64,000 nt of DNA from NCBI RefSeq assembly GCF_963675165.1, contig NC_087391.1:1259001-1323000 (forward strand), read 5' to 3'. Made by a program: the position numbers and the translations under genes. This DNA is from Halichondria panicea. Taxonomy: Eukaryota; Porifera; Demospongiae; Suberitida; Halichondriidae. Position 1 is the stretch's first letter. Each line of letters starts with the position of its first letter. Below the pieces are notes generated by a model that saw only the letters and a list, made by a program, of their open reading frames with translations, did no database searches and was not told the DNA's origin. Shown in pieces: positions 10,876-22,968 of the stretch.

Positions 10876-11359
10876 AGGCAGGGACATCACCTCGGACTGT
10901 ACTAGTTGCCTACCCAACAGAGACCCAGTCACCAACTGCTCCTTCTGCCTACAACCAGACAGGTTCACTGATACAGACTGCAGTGTGTGTGCTCTACCAG
11001 GAGGGGACCCAGCAACACTCTGTCAAACATGCTTGGCCACTAACTTTGACCCTAACACAAATTGCTCTGAATGCATAGGTAATCGTGATCTCGGCTCCAG
11101 CTGCTCCACTTGTCTGCCTGGATATGATAGTAACCGTGACTGTGCAGTGTGTCTATCTGGACGAAACATATCCACAAGATGTACCACCTGTCTGTCTGGA
11201 TTCACTGGCAGTAACTGTGAACCTGGTGAGTGCTATACAATACTATAGTCTACACAGGGTGTACTTATGTAAACGTCTGAATTAAAGCGCTTCTTTGTGA
11301 GACAATGTAAAGAACAAATGCGAAATGTCCAGTGGTGCTTATATTTGAGTGAAGCTATA

Positions 11360-11567
11360 CCGTATTACTAGAATATTTTGCAGATGAAAAACCTTTGCGA
11401 ATGAGCCAAATCAGCAGAAAAGTTGACCCTTTGCGATCTAACTATTGCGTTCTGGCAAGGATCGTGTGTATTTACTAGTTGGTTTTACGGATATTATTGT
11501 TGCGAATTGATCAACCATCGCAAAGTTCGCAAATATTTGATGCTCGCAAAACATTTTAGTAATACGG
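11360..11567. mobile_element. MITE M2 inserted in intron 3 of gene 2
   Basis: 208 bp with inverted ends CCGTATTACTAGAATATTTT and AAACATTTTAGTAATACGG, flanked by TA duplications (11358-11359 and 11568-11569). Paralogous introns (for example near 25560) read AAGCTATAATTCAGAC with no insert, a clean empty site. Confidence 0.85.
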
Positions 11568-11849
11568 TAATTCAGACATTCACGATAATCCTACATGCAT
11601 GCATACACTATAGTACTAGTTACAGAATCTTCACTCAGTGTGGGAGTGGTGGGTGGTATCGCTGGAGGAGTGGGTGGAGTTTTGCTGCTCATCATTCTAG
11701 TAATGGCCGTGCTCCTCATCCTACTTACAGTCCGTATCAGAAAGAGTGGTAACCAAGACATCAGTACTGCCACTACTACAGGTGAAGCACTAGACACATG
11801 TACTAGCTATGTACTTGCTATACATATAGAAATTGTTAAAATACACACA

Positions 11850-12005
11850 ATGAAAGCACCGCGGGTGCTGATGCCTCGGTAGAGGTGCCAAAGCTACATA
11901 ACATAAAGCTAGCTTTTATACACTTATAATTATCATGATGAACATTTTTAATTTTACTGCATGCAGAATCCAAAGAGTGGGTAATGATCGACAATAATTG
12001 TTGTG
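11850..12005 (+). repeat. Interspersed repeat R1 in intron 4 of gene 2
   Basis: Matches R1 in the same intron of gene 1, so it was present before the two genes separated. Confidence 0.45.
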
Positions 12006-13235
12006 AAGGGGCTGGAGTCGAGGCTAAGCTAAGTACTAAGTAGAGTAGCAACACTCGGTGAACAAATTTTGCTACGAACTCTTCTGAAAAGGCTGCAATG
12101 GCATTCCAAGTAAGCAAAACTAGGCATAACTCAGTAACGAAGCTTTATTTTGCAAATCCACGAATACTAATCCAAGAAAAAATGGCTAGAAACCTATCAA
12201 AACTATTACTTGCACTTCATTGATCCTCGAGCAGCTATAGCAGTCTACACACAGACACACGCACACACACAGACACACTACCGTATACCTCGCTTGCAAA
12301 TGCACACCGAGGCATAATAATGACACACTATGACTATAGCACTGCTTAAACTATGATCACATGCACTAGTCTGACCACTATAGCTTTAACTCCATACAGA
12401 TAAAGAAGTTACAGAAGTTATGGAAATGAATCAAAATCCCGTGTACAGTATGAGTACAACTGAAACACCAACTATGGACCATGAAGCTAGCCACACCCAC
12501 CAGTACGAGACTGTGGACACACCCATTGAAATGAATCAGAACCCTGTGTACAGTACAACCAATGCTACTAATATTGAAGCTGACTACTATGAGAACGATG
12601 GTCTGGGCCCAACGAGAAATAAGCAGCAACCGGAATACGATTATATTCAAGTGTGAAAACTGTACTACAACAAATAGCTTAGTGAATAACATTTGACTGC
12701 CTATGCATGTACGTTCAAGTAACCTTTGGTTTAGAATACATTTTCTAGTACTATAAATTATACATGTACTATGTGTAACTCTGCAGTCTCTCCAGAATTG
12801 TTGGTAGAATTGTTATCTGTTTGAACAAAGTTTCGACTCAACTATGAGTTAGTCTTGCACTAAAGCGCTAGCTACAAGAGTGAGAAAAGAGCTGCAAAGC
12901 TGCAAAGCAAGCTGCACACTGCAACAGCCACTGTGAACTTTAACCTCTTGCAGATACGCCTCTTTTTTTAAATACTGTGTCCGCATGCGCACGCAGCCCC
13001 ACGTGTGTGAGACCTTAATTTCTTCTTTTCTTCTTTTATGAGGTCCTGGTAGGCCACAAAACAATGCAATGCTACCACCATGTACACAACTCTTTTTTCT
13101 GAAATGCTTAAACCCTGCTTTACAAGATATACTAATTTCCACAGTATACCTGCTCTGAGGCAAGTTCCCCCTGTAGTTCCGATGTAGATCTTATCAACTA
13201 GTGTCTAAAAATGCTTAAAGAGCTTACTTTACCTA

Positions 13236-13365
13236 CACTGTAAAACAAAAAAGTGCGGTGGGCACACTAAAACCGTCGCATATAGCACACTTTTTCAAAA
13301 AAGCGTGCTATATGCGACGGTTTTAGTGTGTCCACCGCACTTTTTTTCAATCATTTTTTACAGTG
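13236..13365. mobile_element. Hairpin MITE, only in duplicon copy b
   Basis: A 130-bp near-perfect palindrome: CACTGTAAAA and TTTTTTACAGTG ends, with arms AGTGCGGTGG..CCGTCGCATATAGC pairing to their complement. TA flanks both sides (13234-13235, 13366-13367). Copies a and c lack it at the equivalent point (near 4140 and 32240), so insertion is recent. Confidence 0.85.
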
Positions 13366-13962
13366 TATTTATATATACAATGTCACCATTCCCATCATCA
13401 ATTTGCATTACTCGTTGATAATGTATGGAATTCACTATAAATGCAAACATTTAATTTGTAACATACATTCCACCTAATTACCTCTTCTATTACACTCTAG
13501 AGCGAAGCAAAACAATACCTCAAGGCATTAAGCATGTGGGATTTTATATGGTACCATTATTAAAATCAGTGCATGTGCAACACTTATAAATATATGCCGG
13601 CCCCTCCCCCCACACACACGCCCTCACTCACTGGAGTCAGTTGTTTTCTTCTCGTCCTCCGAGGGCAGTAAGTCCACCTGATGCCAGTACACCCAGTAGG
13701 CGTCCCCTAGTCCCTCCCATGTGACCTGGGCAGGGGGTGTGCCGTCGTTGGTCTGTAGATATACCCCAAAGTCGCCCATGGAGATGGACTCGTAGGTCTC
13801 TCTGGCCCGAACCTTCATGCCGGGTTGCAGGACGGTCTTCATGTAGCGACCGTACTCTCGATCAGAGAGGAAGTGGTCTCGTGATTTGTAAGGGTTCTTC
13901 TTCTCTTTGGCAGGCTGTATAGTATTATACATGTACGTACGTGAAGTTACAGTAGCAATTAA

Positions 13963-14507
13963 TATAAAGTACCCGTTCCATTTACGAAGTACGTCCGTTC
14001 GTAACGTTTCCGTTTTGACACCGTATTAAAAGCGTTGAATTTACCGTACCGTTGCTAATTACCATTGCACGTTGCAAGTACGTTTTGCAGAAAAGTTTTA
14101 GAAAACGAACAAAGAGACAATCCTAGTCATCTCGACTGTCGTAGCTAGATTAGTTACTTAGCTATGCTATGGCTATGTCTAGCTGTAAACCTAGCTCTAG
14201 ATCTACAACAAAGACATAACGCACCATTTTCAACCGTCTCATCAAAAAGGATGTCTGCAGTCTATATATGAGTCCTATCTCTGTTCTACAAGGTTATAAA
14301 ACGCTAGCTAGCTAGCTATAATATCTAAACGCTAACTGCTGCAAAAGTTCTAGCTGGCTAGCTGCGCGCGTGCAGAGCTGCATGGGTGTGGCCGAAGGAA
14401 AAATTTAACAACGGTACGTAGCGTATCTTGACTGTACTTTTAGCGTATATTTTGCAACGTACCAACATACTACGGACGTACTACGTAAACGGAACGGGTA
14501 CTTTATA
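13963..14507. mobile_element. ACG-rich MITE in CUL7/9 intron, copy b
   Basis: Ends TATAAAGTACCCGTTCC and GGAACGGGTACTTTATA are an almost perfect inverted pair here. This is the best-preserved copy for defining the element's ends. Confidence 0.65.
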
Positions 14508-16771
14508 ATTATTGGCTGCTACTGTATTATAGGAATGAAGTAAGTACACTTATTAAGGAGAATCGTAAAATCTACTACACAAGTCAGTAATGAGACAGCA
14601 GGTCAGTTAGAGTACAATCACATTTTCTACTCATTATTCCTAAACCCTTTTTTTTAAGTGCATAGAAGCTACGTATATTGCCTGATACACCACACACGTA
14701 CACACACAAACACACCACACACGTACCTTCTCCTCTACTGGTAGAGTGCCAGCGAAGATGGAGACGCCCTTCATAGTCTTGACTGGCTCATTTCCTTCTC
14801 GATCGATGGAGCCCTCGAACCAGCCAAAGAACGTGAACAGTTCACTCACGAGCTGATCCAGAGCAAAGAACTTCTCAAACTCAGAGGGTTTGGAGTTGGA
14901 AGTACTAGGGTCAATGTCTCTACTTTGTGAGTTGGCAGTCATCGAGTTGACTCTCAGGTATTTCTTGAGCAGTGAGAAGACGTAGCGACCAGGGACCTAC
15001 ATGGGGAAAGTTGTGATATCCATATATGGCAATTGCCTACAGGATAACAGCTGATGACATGACATGTAGAGAGATTAATCAGGCATGCAAGTAGGTCATT
15101 TTCTTGCTTCAAGCGGGTTGAAAATCACCCACTAAAGAAACCCTGCATTAATAAGTACAAGGACAAAGACAACCCCATCGTGTCATTAAATGGAATGCTG
15201 GACACAACACGATGGTGTGTTGCAATCATGTGCAAGATATGTGCATACATCATCATGTATGTTGACCACACCCACCTGTGGTAGGGTAATTCCCCTCAGT
15301 AGGGCTTCACTTTCTCCAGAGGAGGCAGTCTCAGAGAACAGATCGAGAAGCATCTGACGTCCCTGTACAGACGTTAACTGGGAGGAGTCAATCTTAGACA
15401 GGTGCAGTAGTACGTATGCTCGACTAGAGAGGTCAAAGGTCGTCAAAGAGCGTAGCATGTTTCCAGCACTCTTATGGGCAGTACTATCTTTGGTGGCCAA
15501 AAGAGTGAGAAGAAGATCGAGGGCTCCGCTCTCTCGAAAAGTGTTGGCTAATGCTCCGATGTTGGCATAGGCACTAAGGATGTTGAGGGTGTTTGAGAGC
15601 ATCTTGCCGCTAGAGGGGAGGGTGGACAGTCTTTTAGCACGAGAGATGAGGTTGTTTATGTCATCCTTCATTTCAGTGAGGGGCTCTTCCTCGTGGGAGG
15701 GCTCTAGTGTGTGTGTGGTTATGGGAATAGTCCCAGGGAATTTCCCTAGTTGTGTGCACACATTTTTATAGTTCCTGCAATTGGCTAATAAACAAAAGAA
15801 TGTCACTTTTACAGTGTGCATAATTTACAATACATGTAGTAATCTTTATTACGATATGCCATGCACTCACCTTCTGTGAGCTTGGTCTCTCCCTGAGATG
15901 GCCTCACTATCTCCATGGAGAGCAGCTGTGGACAGCACGCACTCATCTCCTCCTCCCTCATCCACACCGTATACTCTTGACAGAGTCCATCACGAGATGT
16001 CTTGAGGGAATTGGCCGTGTTGGTGAGTCTTTTGTCCTCTGAGAGACACCACTTGACGAGGTGCTCTGTGCTTCCCTTGAACACTCTCTGTGTAAACACC
16101 TCCACAGGTTTGTAGCTGGCGTTGGTGGAGAGAGTCACGGAGAAATTAGATTCCATCGTCTTTTATATCTAGAGGGCGTACAAACTTGCTACTTGCCAAG
16201 GCTCACTCTGCTAGTAAAGAAATAATTGTAATCATTAAATTGTCATGAATATAGCTTTGTACGTATGTAAATTAAGCTTCTTTAAGGCTTTTATGTGCTC
16301 CAGGAAACATACTTTTTGGTGATTTTCTTCCAGCTGCACTAAAGTACAGACAGCTGTATTTTAGCCGAAAGGTCCCAAGGAGATAGCTTAGTCTCCTGGT
16401 ATGACGTCTGTGGCTTGTGAGAGGATAGAACTTATAGCTACAAACTAAAGTGTATCAGCCATTTCAAATCCGCATGGCTTTCAGTGAGCATCAACTAAGG
16501 TAGTTTTAGGGGTGTATCTGTCTCTCCCCCTTTTATTAAAAATCTTCTCAGACATGCAATAATTTTTCTCATGATAATTATTAGAGAGACATCCATCAAT
16601 ATTATAAGATAACAGGGAGCAGTCCACAATTTGTGTAGTAAAAAACAGGACAAAAAATATATCGCAGAAGGAGCATTTATAATAATACTACATAGTCTAC
16701 TACTTATGAACGTCACAGTACATTATGTATGTCATTGAACACTATGGGGCATGCGTTATTTGGAGGTGATC

Positions 16772-17306
16772 CTAGGTTTTATTAGAGGCTGCTTTGGTGG
16801 TGATGGGTCGACCCGAATTCAGGTCAGAGTACTGATATTTGGCTTTCTTCTCAGAAGGCTTCAAAATCTGCAGAGAATAGAGAAAGAGAGACTGATTAGT
16901 CTTGGTCTTGAATCCTGTACGTTTTTATGGAAATCATACGCACGTGCATTCACCCATAAAAATTTATTTTGAACGAGGTGCACAAATAAGAAAGCTTCAA
17001 TTCACTGATTGGATCGACCCTAAGCCAACCACTCTAGTAGGTTACATTATGGGACCTCCATTAACCTGGCTGTATTATAAAAGAGATGACCTGCGTAGAA
17101 TCGATTTTTTACAGTACAGTTGTGTATTTAACTGGCAAAAAGCCCAATAAATAATTTAAGCTCATGCACTCACCTGGAAAGAACATGAGGCTGGAGTCCA
17201 CACTCGTCATCCCTCCCGCGTTGTCATTGTCACCACAGTAGTTGGGTGCTGAGAACAGAGTCACCTGCTGCCGTCGTGCAAAGAACTCTTAGCCATCTTC
17301 AACCAC
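16772..17306 (-). pseudogene. Protein phosphatase 1 catalytic subunit remnant, copy b
   Basis: Exons 17306-17174 and 16867-16772, equal in length to copy a (133 and 96 nt). It carries the same TAA in place of the conserved Tyr and the same two-base loss before the donor, so both lesions predate duplication. Confidence 0.85.
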
Positions 17307-17413
17307 CTGAAATAGTGAGAATATCAAATGTTTAAGTGGCACGTTTGCTAAGGTCAATGTGCGATCTTTCAACTAACCTATACAGAGATACTGTACACAT
17401 GTTCCCTATATGA

Positions 17414-17583
17414 ATGAAAGCACCGCAGGTGCTGATGCCTCGGTGGAGATGCTAAAGCTACATAACATAAAGCTGCTTTTATACACACGATGAACATTTT
17501 TGCATTAATTAATTTTGCTGCAAGCAAACTCAAAGAGTGGGTAATGATCGACCATGATTGTTGTTAAAAACGATCAATGCCGA
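17414..17583 (+). repeat. Interspersed repeat R1
   Basis: Same position relative to the PP1 remnant as the copies at 8311 and 38490; part of the duplicon. Confidence 0.45.
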
Positions 17584-17845
17584 AGGACTTTGGTGAAAGT
17601 CTACTATACTACTGCTACTGATTCTATCAGAAGAAAATTGCTGTACATACATGTAGCTGTACAACAGACCTACACAGCTCTGTCTCTAGCTCTGTGTATG
17701 ACTTTTAGGATATTTTCTGATGAAACCAGAATTTTATGGGAAAAAATATCCAATAATTTTGTGCATGCGCAAGCAGGCCTTCTTTTCTATGAAGGCCGGT
17801 GAAGGAGGCTAATCATCTGAAAGACCTCTCTAAGCTTTCAGAATA

Positions 17846-18300
17846 ACGTATTACTAGAATATTTGCTGGTGAAAAACCATCGCGAATGAGCAGAGGATTT
17901 GACCTAACTATGCGTTCTAGCAAGGATTGTGTGTATTTACTATAATTAGATCATGTTTCTCATAAATACTGCAATCTGATTGGTTAGAGGAAATGTTCTA
18001 TCCAATTTAGAAAATCATGTACTTCAATAGAAAATCATGTACTTTACTTAGAAAATCATGTAGCAAAGATTAGATGAGAACATTCAAATCTGATTGGCTA
18101 AATACTCATGGTTGCTATGATCTAAAATGCTTAGACACTGTTTAGGAAGTTTCCACATGATTTAGAAGTCCTCAGGGCTAGTAGAACCCTCACTGCGTTC
18201 GGGATACAACAACCAGCCCTTTGGGCTTCTAAATCATGTAGAAACTTCCTAAACAGTGTCTAACTATTATTTATACTGTTTTGCGATTTTATTGATCAAG
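17846..18300. mobile_element. MITE M2 interrupted by a palindromic insertion
   Basis: The left end (CGTATTACTAGAATATTTGC) and middle match the copy at 38927. The element is interrupted from about 17946 by unrelated AT-rich DNA ending in a long palindrome (18131-18262), then resumes with TACTGTTTTGCGATTTTATT and loses its right end. Confidence 0.6.
18131..18262. repeat. Palindrome with ~39-bp arms
   Basis: Arms TTAGACACTGTTTAGGAAGT (from 18131) and ACTTCCTAAACAGTGTCTAA (ending about 18263) extend inward through AAATCATGT, with few mismatches, around a loop of about 55 bp. Confidence 0.75.
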
Positions 18301-18550
18301 CATCTACCGTATACCCACGAATTTAGTATGGCATGCATGCATGCTACAGAAAGGCTGATATTCCGCGAAAATTAAAACCACAAAAACCTTTCAATCTGCG
18401 AAAGTTTATACCTCAAAATATACCCGCTACAAAGTGTGCAAGTGTGAAACTGCATGCATAAAACAACGTATAGCTATTATGTACACAGACACAAGAATGA
18501 ACACGTGTACCGTATTATTACCATTAATTTATTGTGATTACCACAATTAC

Positions 18551-18752
18551 CGTATATAGCGCAACATTTTCGAGGCACTTAATTTTGTGGAATGGCCTCT
18601 AAAAGGATTTTGTTGAATAAATTTCGTGGGTTGACTACTTACAGAGCACCACTCCACAGCCACACCTTCAATCTTATGCACGTTATAGCAGATAATTCGA
18701 ACAATTTTCGTGGAATAATTGTTGTGTGGCATTGCTGACCCACGAAAATTAA
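18551..18752. repeat. Repeat family B (GCGCAACATTTTCGAGGCAC)
   Basis: Starts CCGTATATAGCGCAACATTT and continues to a CACGAAAATTAAG end. Copies lie at 26868, 46684 and 55369 in comparable positions 3' of other array genes. Confidence 0.5.
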
Positions 18753-18896
18753 GCCAGGAAAGAAGTACATGTATTATGACAACATAATAAAATGAAGGTC
18801 ATGCAAACTTAGACATAAATAGACTTTAGTTCACATAAGCTTACAGGCACAATACTTAAATTTACACGAAATACATGAACTGAATATCCACTCCCA

Positions 18897-19058
18897 GAGA
18901 ACATTAAGATGGTAGAGAATACAGTGAATGGAGTGAGACCGGGCACTCCTGACACGAGACAGCGCACCACAACTGGTGGTATTGAGCTGAAGCCTAATCT
19001 AGTGTACAGTAACATAGCAGCAGACCATGGCAACCAAACTGAGCAAAATGGAGACCAC
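18897..19058 (+). pseudogene. Orphan alternative tail exon of a lost array gene
   Basis: Matches the second 3' exon found downstream of genes 3, 4, 6, 7, 8 and 9 (GGTAGAGAATACAGTGAATG, then the segment encoding PDTRQRTTTGGIELKPN). The acceptor region is damaged by loss of about ten bases relative to paralogs. No array gene lies immediately upstream: the PP1 remnant ends at 17306. It therefore looks like the 3' remainder of a receptor gene whose body was replaced when the CUL7/9-PP1 duplicon arrived or recombined. Confidence 0.7.
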
Positions 19059-19060
19059 TA

Positions 19061-19270
19061 CCGTACGTATAGCGTGTAATTTTCGTGGGGTAAAATATTC
19101 GTGGTTTTCGTGGTTGGAGGTCTGACCACGAATATTTTACCCACGAATGAAGCGACCTTGCCTACCTTTACCTGCAGTGCAAGCAGCAACCACGAAAATA
19201 TTACCCACGAAATGTCTCAATATTGCTGAATCACAAATATTTTGTCCCCCGAAAATTACCCGCTATACGG
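19061..19270. mobile_element. MITE family M1 (pogo-element-like ends)
   Basis: About 210 bp, ends CCGTACGTATAGCGTGTAAT and ATTACCCGCTATACGG, TA at 19059-19060 and 19271-19272. The interior has TTTTCGTGGGG and CACGAATATTTTACCCACGA. It sits inside the orphan tail exon at the same base as the copy in gene 8's tail exon (56075), so both descend from one insertion. Confidence 0.75.
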
Positions 19271-19515
19271 TATTATATGAAGAATCTATGTGTATGACTA
19301 TATATGGTATCTTGAAATATGTTATCAATACGACACATTAAGCACTAGTATTCCAATCACAACCACTATGATACAGTATAGCGTAGTCTTCTGTATAAAA
19401 CAGACTAACAAAAGAAACCTATACAGTTATGAATGCTAACCATCACTGTTGTGTCCTTAGTGATGTCACATGATTAGTTATAGGACACTGTACTGAGCAT
19501 GTAGCTAGGAACAAC

Positions 19516-21932
19516 ATGAAGATCAAATTTGCTTTGTTTTGGAGTGTGGCAGTCAGTGTGTGTGCAAGTTTCACCACAGTGAGTTAAAATTGTAAAAGCT
19601 TTAAGAAGCACAGTTAATTAATTATTACACAGGTGAGAGCTGATTTTGTATTAACAGTCAATTTTATCAACTACACCAACCCAACCGGACTGTGTGCTGA
19701 ATGTGCTGTTCCACTGAGTGATGTGGCAAGTGCTGACCAGCTATTCCCAGTGTGCTGTGATGATCGGCCACTCAGAAACACCAACTGTGACAACACAGGA
19801 GAGGAGAGTTGTGACACCAGGTTCCGTTGGAACATCAGACCATTCGCTGCATCACTGGAGACAAGACCCAGTGCTGCATCCAATCCTGGCAATCCTTCTA
19901 ATTACTTCTTCACAAACTGTCCAACCTCACCCAACTCTGTTTGCCCATTCCCCCAAGTGAGCACAACATTTCCCCAAGGCCCACTAGGTTTCCTGGGTGT
20001 AGCAGCCAACCCTCTACCAGTGATGTCAAGCACAGTGTGGACAGTAGGTTACTTAGTCATTGAGGGATAATAGTGTAATTATGATTTCTTCAGGAACAAA
20101 CACAGTTCTTCATAGAAGCTGTGGACAGTGGACTCCCGAACATAATAGACAGTCTGTTGATTGACCTGGACAACCTCCAACTTGGAGCAGACTTCACAGA
20201 GGAGATGACGTTCACTGGATACCACAACATATCTAACATGACCATGAGTTTCAGAGTCGAGTGCTCGCATGGTTTCTGTGGATCTGACTGTACCACCACA
20301 TCTCAGAACAACCCACGAATGGTGACATGTCAAGCTGATGGCACTCTAACTTGCTATGACAACTTTGACCCTAATACAAGCTGTACTGAGTGTGTGGATA
20401 ACTACAATCTAACCACCAACTGCACGTCTTGTCTATTTGGACGAAACATATCCACAAGATGTACCACCTGTCTGCCCGGGTATGATAGTAACCGTGACTG
20501 TACAGTGTGTTTATCTGGACGAAAAATATCCACAAGATGTACCACCTGTCTGTCTGGATTCACTGGAAGTAACTGTGAACCTGGTGAGTGCTATACAATA
20601 ATATTGTATAGTCAACATAAAGTGTACTTATTTCTACTACAGACTCTTCACTCAGTGTGGGAGTGGTGGGTGGTATCGCTGGAGGAGTGGGTGGAGTTTT
20701 GCTGCTCATCATTCTAGTAATGGCCGTGCTCCTACTTACAGTCAGTATCAGAAAGAGTGGTAACCAAGACATCAGTACTGCCACTACTACAGGTGAAGCA
20801 CTAGACACATGAACTAGCTATGCACTTGCTACATAAAGGCTTCAGAAATTGTCATTGAAAATATAAGAGGATGTAGGACACACTTAACCTTTGGTGACCT
20901 TTCAATTAACATTACAGTTGTCAATAATTATACAGAGGCTATAAAAAAAGAGAAGATAAACATTTTATCCATCAGGGGGAAAAGCTCTTGTTCACCTAGT
21001 GTACGTAACAGAGCCACTGTTCCCCCAGTTTGTGCCCGCTTTCCGATAAACTATTCCAACAGTTAGCTAATTCTGTTGACCCTCTAGATGGTTTTGGTAC
21101 TGATTCTTGTCTAAAGGGTGTAGATCTTTAGCTTTAGAATTTTGTGTATCAATATGATTGTGTAACGTTGATGCAGCCATACTTGAACTTTTGGCATAGA
21201 TCGTTTTTAACAACAGTAATGGTCGATCATTACCCACTCTCTGAGTTTGCATGCTAATGTGTGTATTATGTTATTAGCTTTGGCACCTCCACCGTGGCAT
21301 CAGCACCCGTGAAACATCCATCTTCTCTTTTCTTTTTATAGCCTCCTTTTAAAAGGTCACCAAAGGTTAAGTGTGTCTTACATCCTCTGATGTGCCCGAA
21401 GTCTCCATTCCATGTAACTGAATCAATTCCAATCATTTTTCCTATGTACTTTCCCATTTCAAGCCCACAGCTATCACTGCCCGTGCATCCAGTTTCATTG
21501 ATGCACCCATTTTTTGAGTTGTGGTTACAGTTTTGTCAGTTGTGGTTACAGTTTTGTGGGTTGTGGTCATAATTTTGTGAACTTCTGCTTCTAATTTTTG
21601 CATTCCTATTTTGGCACTGATTACACACCATAATGATCACGTATACTAGTCTGACCACTATAGCTTTAACTACAGATAAAGAAGTTACAGAAGTCATGGA
21701 AATGAATCAAAATCCCGTGTACAGTATGAGTACAACTGAAACACCAACTATGGACCATGAAGCTAACCACACCCACCAGTACGAGACTGTGGACACACCC
21801 ATTGAAATGAATCAGAACCCTGTGTACAGTGCAACCAATGCTACTAATATTGAAGCTGACTACTATGAGAACGGTGGTCTGGGCCCAACAAGAAATGATC
21901 AGCAACTGGAATACGATTATATTCAAGTGTGA
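19516..21932 (+). CDS. Array gene 3: short class-B Notch-ligand-like transmembrane protein
   Basis: Exons 19516-19578, 19633-20043, 20094-20583, 20643-20792 and 21676-21932; 456 residues. With gene 9 it forms class B: the signal peptide begins MKIKFALFW, exon 2 begins VRADFVLTVNFINYTN, the loop before YFFTNC is longer than in class A, and only five CxxC motifs follow the DSL-like segment. Exon 4 lacks two codons in the transmembrane helix (LL rather than LIL). Intron 3 is only about 60 bp. The tail repeats the two NPVY motifs, YETV and YIQV. A phase-compatible alternative last exon lies at 22208-22443 and would give 449 residues. The start is the ATG preceding the conserved hydrophobic leader. 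Confidence 0.82.
20865..21389. mobile_element. Inverted-repeat element in intron 4 of gene 3
   Basis: Ends AGGATGTAGGACACACTTAA and TTAAGTGTGTCTTACATCCT form inverted repeats that extend through CCTTTGGTGACCTTT and a GGCTATAAAAA stretch, about 80 bp per arm with gaps. The interior includes an inverted piece of repeat R1 (about 21198-21310). No credible coding frame. Confidence 0.65.
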
Positions 21933-22207
21933 AAGTACAACAAACACCTTATAGCAATAATGTACACATACAGACACAAAAATTAAACACGTATAATATA
22001 ATTATTACTTACGATTTTACTATTAATCATTGACTATACTGGGAGTCTATATATAAACAAGAGGCTCATTCAACACATGGGTATGTTCTGGGACATCAGA
22101 AAACTGCTAACGTACAATAGCTAGTTTAGTCCTCAACGCAAACTTACACACATGATATTATTTACAACAAATTCAAATACATGTACTGAATATCCACTCC
22201 CACACAG

Positions 22208-22443
22208 ACCCAGCGGACATTGAGGTGGTAGAGAATACAGTGTATGGAGTGGGCACTCCTGACACGAGACAGCGCACCACAACTGGTGGTATTGAGCTGA
22301 AGCCTAATCTAGTGTACAGTAACATAGCAGCAGACCATGGCAACCAAACTGAGCAAAATGGAGACCACCCTCATGGACAATCTACACTACATATAGCTAT
22401 ACTTGCGATGTGTACATGTACTGGCTCCAGAAATTGTTATTGA
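22208..22443 (+). CDS. Alternative 3' tail exon of gene 3
   Basis: Acceptor CACACAG then ACCCAGCGGACATTG. It joins the phase-1 end of exon 4 as DPADIEVVENTVYGV, continues with PDTRQRTTTGGIELKPN, LVYSNI and AADHGNQTEQNGDH, and stops at 22443. It carries Tyr motifs VYGV and YSNI but no NPVY. The conserved coding block among paralogs ends near NGDH, so the true exon end could be a donor or stop not settled here. Use as an alternative to exon 5 is inferred from phase and conservation. Confidence 0.6.
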
Positions 22444-22968
22444 AAAGATCGAGTGCCAGAACAAAAACACACAACCATAAAAGAAGTATTATGCAATGCA
22501 CTGCTCTATTTAACGCTAGGTCCCCTTCATTATGAAAGTGGTGGGCCTCTATTGTGACAGGCTTGTGTGTGTGTGTGTGTGCGTGCGTGCACTAGAATTG
22601 ATTCTGTAAATATAGATTACTGGTGACCGATTTTCAGAAAGCTTAGAAGGAGACCGTTCAGATGTTATGCACAAATCCCAAATTTTGGAACTAGGCAGTT
22701 ATGCTCACGCATTAATAGATAAATATCAGTGTGTATAGCTGCATGCTCTGTATTCTATATGATTCACACAATTGCACATAATTATTATTACGCTATTAGT
22801 AAAGACAAACTAAAAGCACCTAATGGGCCAATCACAACCACCTGTCAATACTGGTCGGTGGTGTTCGGTATACTAACCACTTTCAGACAAACGAATAACA
22901 GGGTCAATAGACATCAAAGGAGTTTTGTGTGTTTCATTCATTTTTACTTGTGAAGTATATATACTGTG
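22444..22968. other. Intergenic spacer between genes 3 and 4
   Basis: Contains a GT/GC-rich stretch (22560-22590) and the conserved block TAATGGGCCAATCACAACCACCTGTCAATACTGG (here given only as a landmark, around 22812-22850) that precedes most array genes. No coding signal. Confidence 0.4.

Larger units (their letters stand above)
9591..12656 (+). pseudogene. Array gene 2: Notch-ligand-like CxxC-repeat protein with a frameshift
   Basis: Exons are 9591-9653, 9759-10148, 10198-11225, 11626-11781 and 12400-12656. The architecture matches gene 1, with 18 CxxC motifs of which a block of near-identical 13-residue NRDPSTN units comes from the 39-bp minisatellite. Exon 3 carries four extra bases around 10488-10491 relative to all paralogs, just before the ACNDC segment. 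This shifts the frame and ends the protein at about 10518. After the insertion the expected frame is open to the donor, and later exons are intact. It is either a recent inactivating mutation, a polymorphic null allele or an assembly error. Ignoring the four bases the product would be 629 residues. A MITE (11360-11567) sits in intron 3. Confidence 0.8.
13014..16156 (-). pseudogene. CUL7/CUL9-like 5' gene fragment, copy b
   Basis: Minus-strand exons: 16156-15871, 15703-15276, 14996-14727, 13914-13632 and probably 13098-13014. Exon lengths for 1-4 (286, 428, 270, 283) are identical to copies a and c, with no stops or frame changes and only scattered substitutions (for example Val to Ile before SMGDFG in the CPH segment). 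Truncated downstream like the other copies. The unbroken frame in four exons of every copy contrasts with the decayed PP1 remnant next to it. Confidence 0.65.

Noticed and set aside
10563-11078. Second plus-strand open frame over the repeat of gene 2 (PTEIPLPTAPSAY-type repeat)
   Set aside because: A shadow frame of the same 39-bp repeat; it lacks the signal peptide, splice-phase continuity and cysteine pattern seen in all paralogs.
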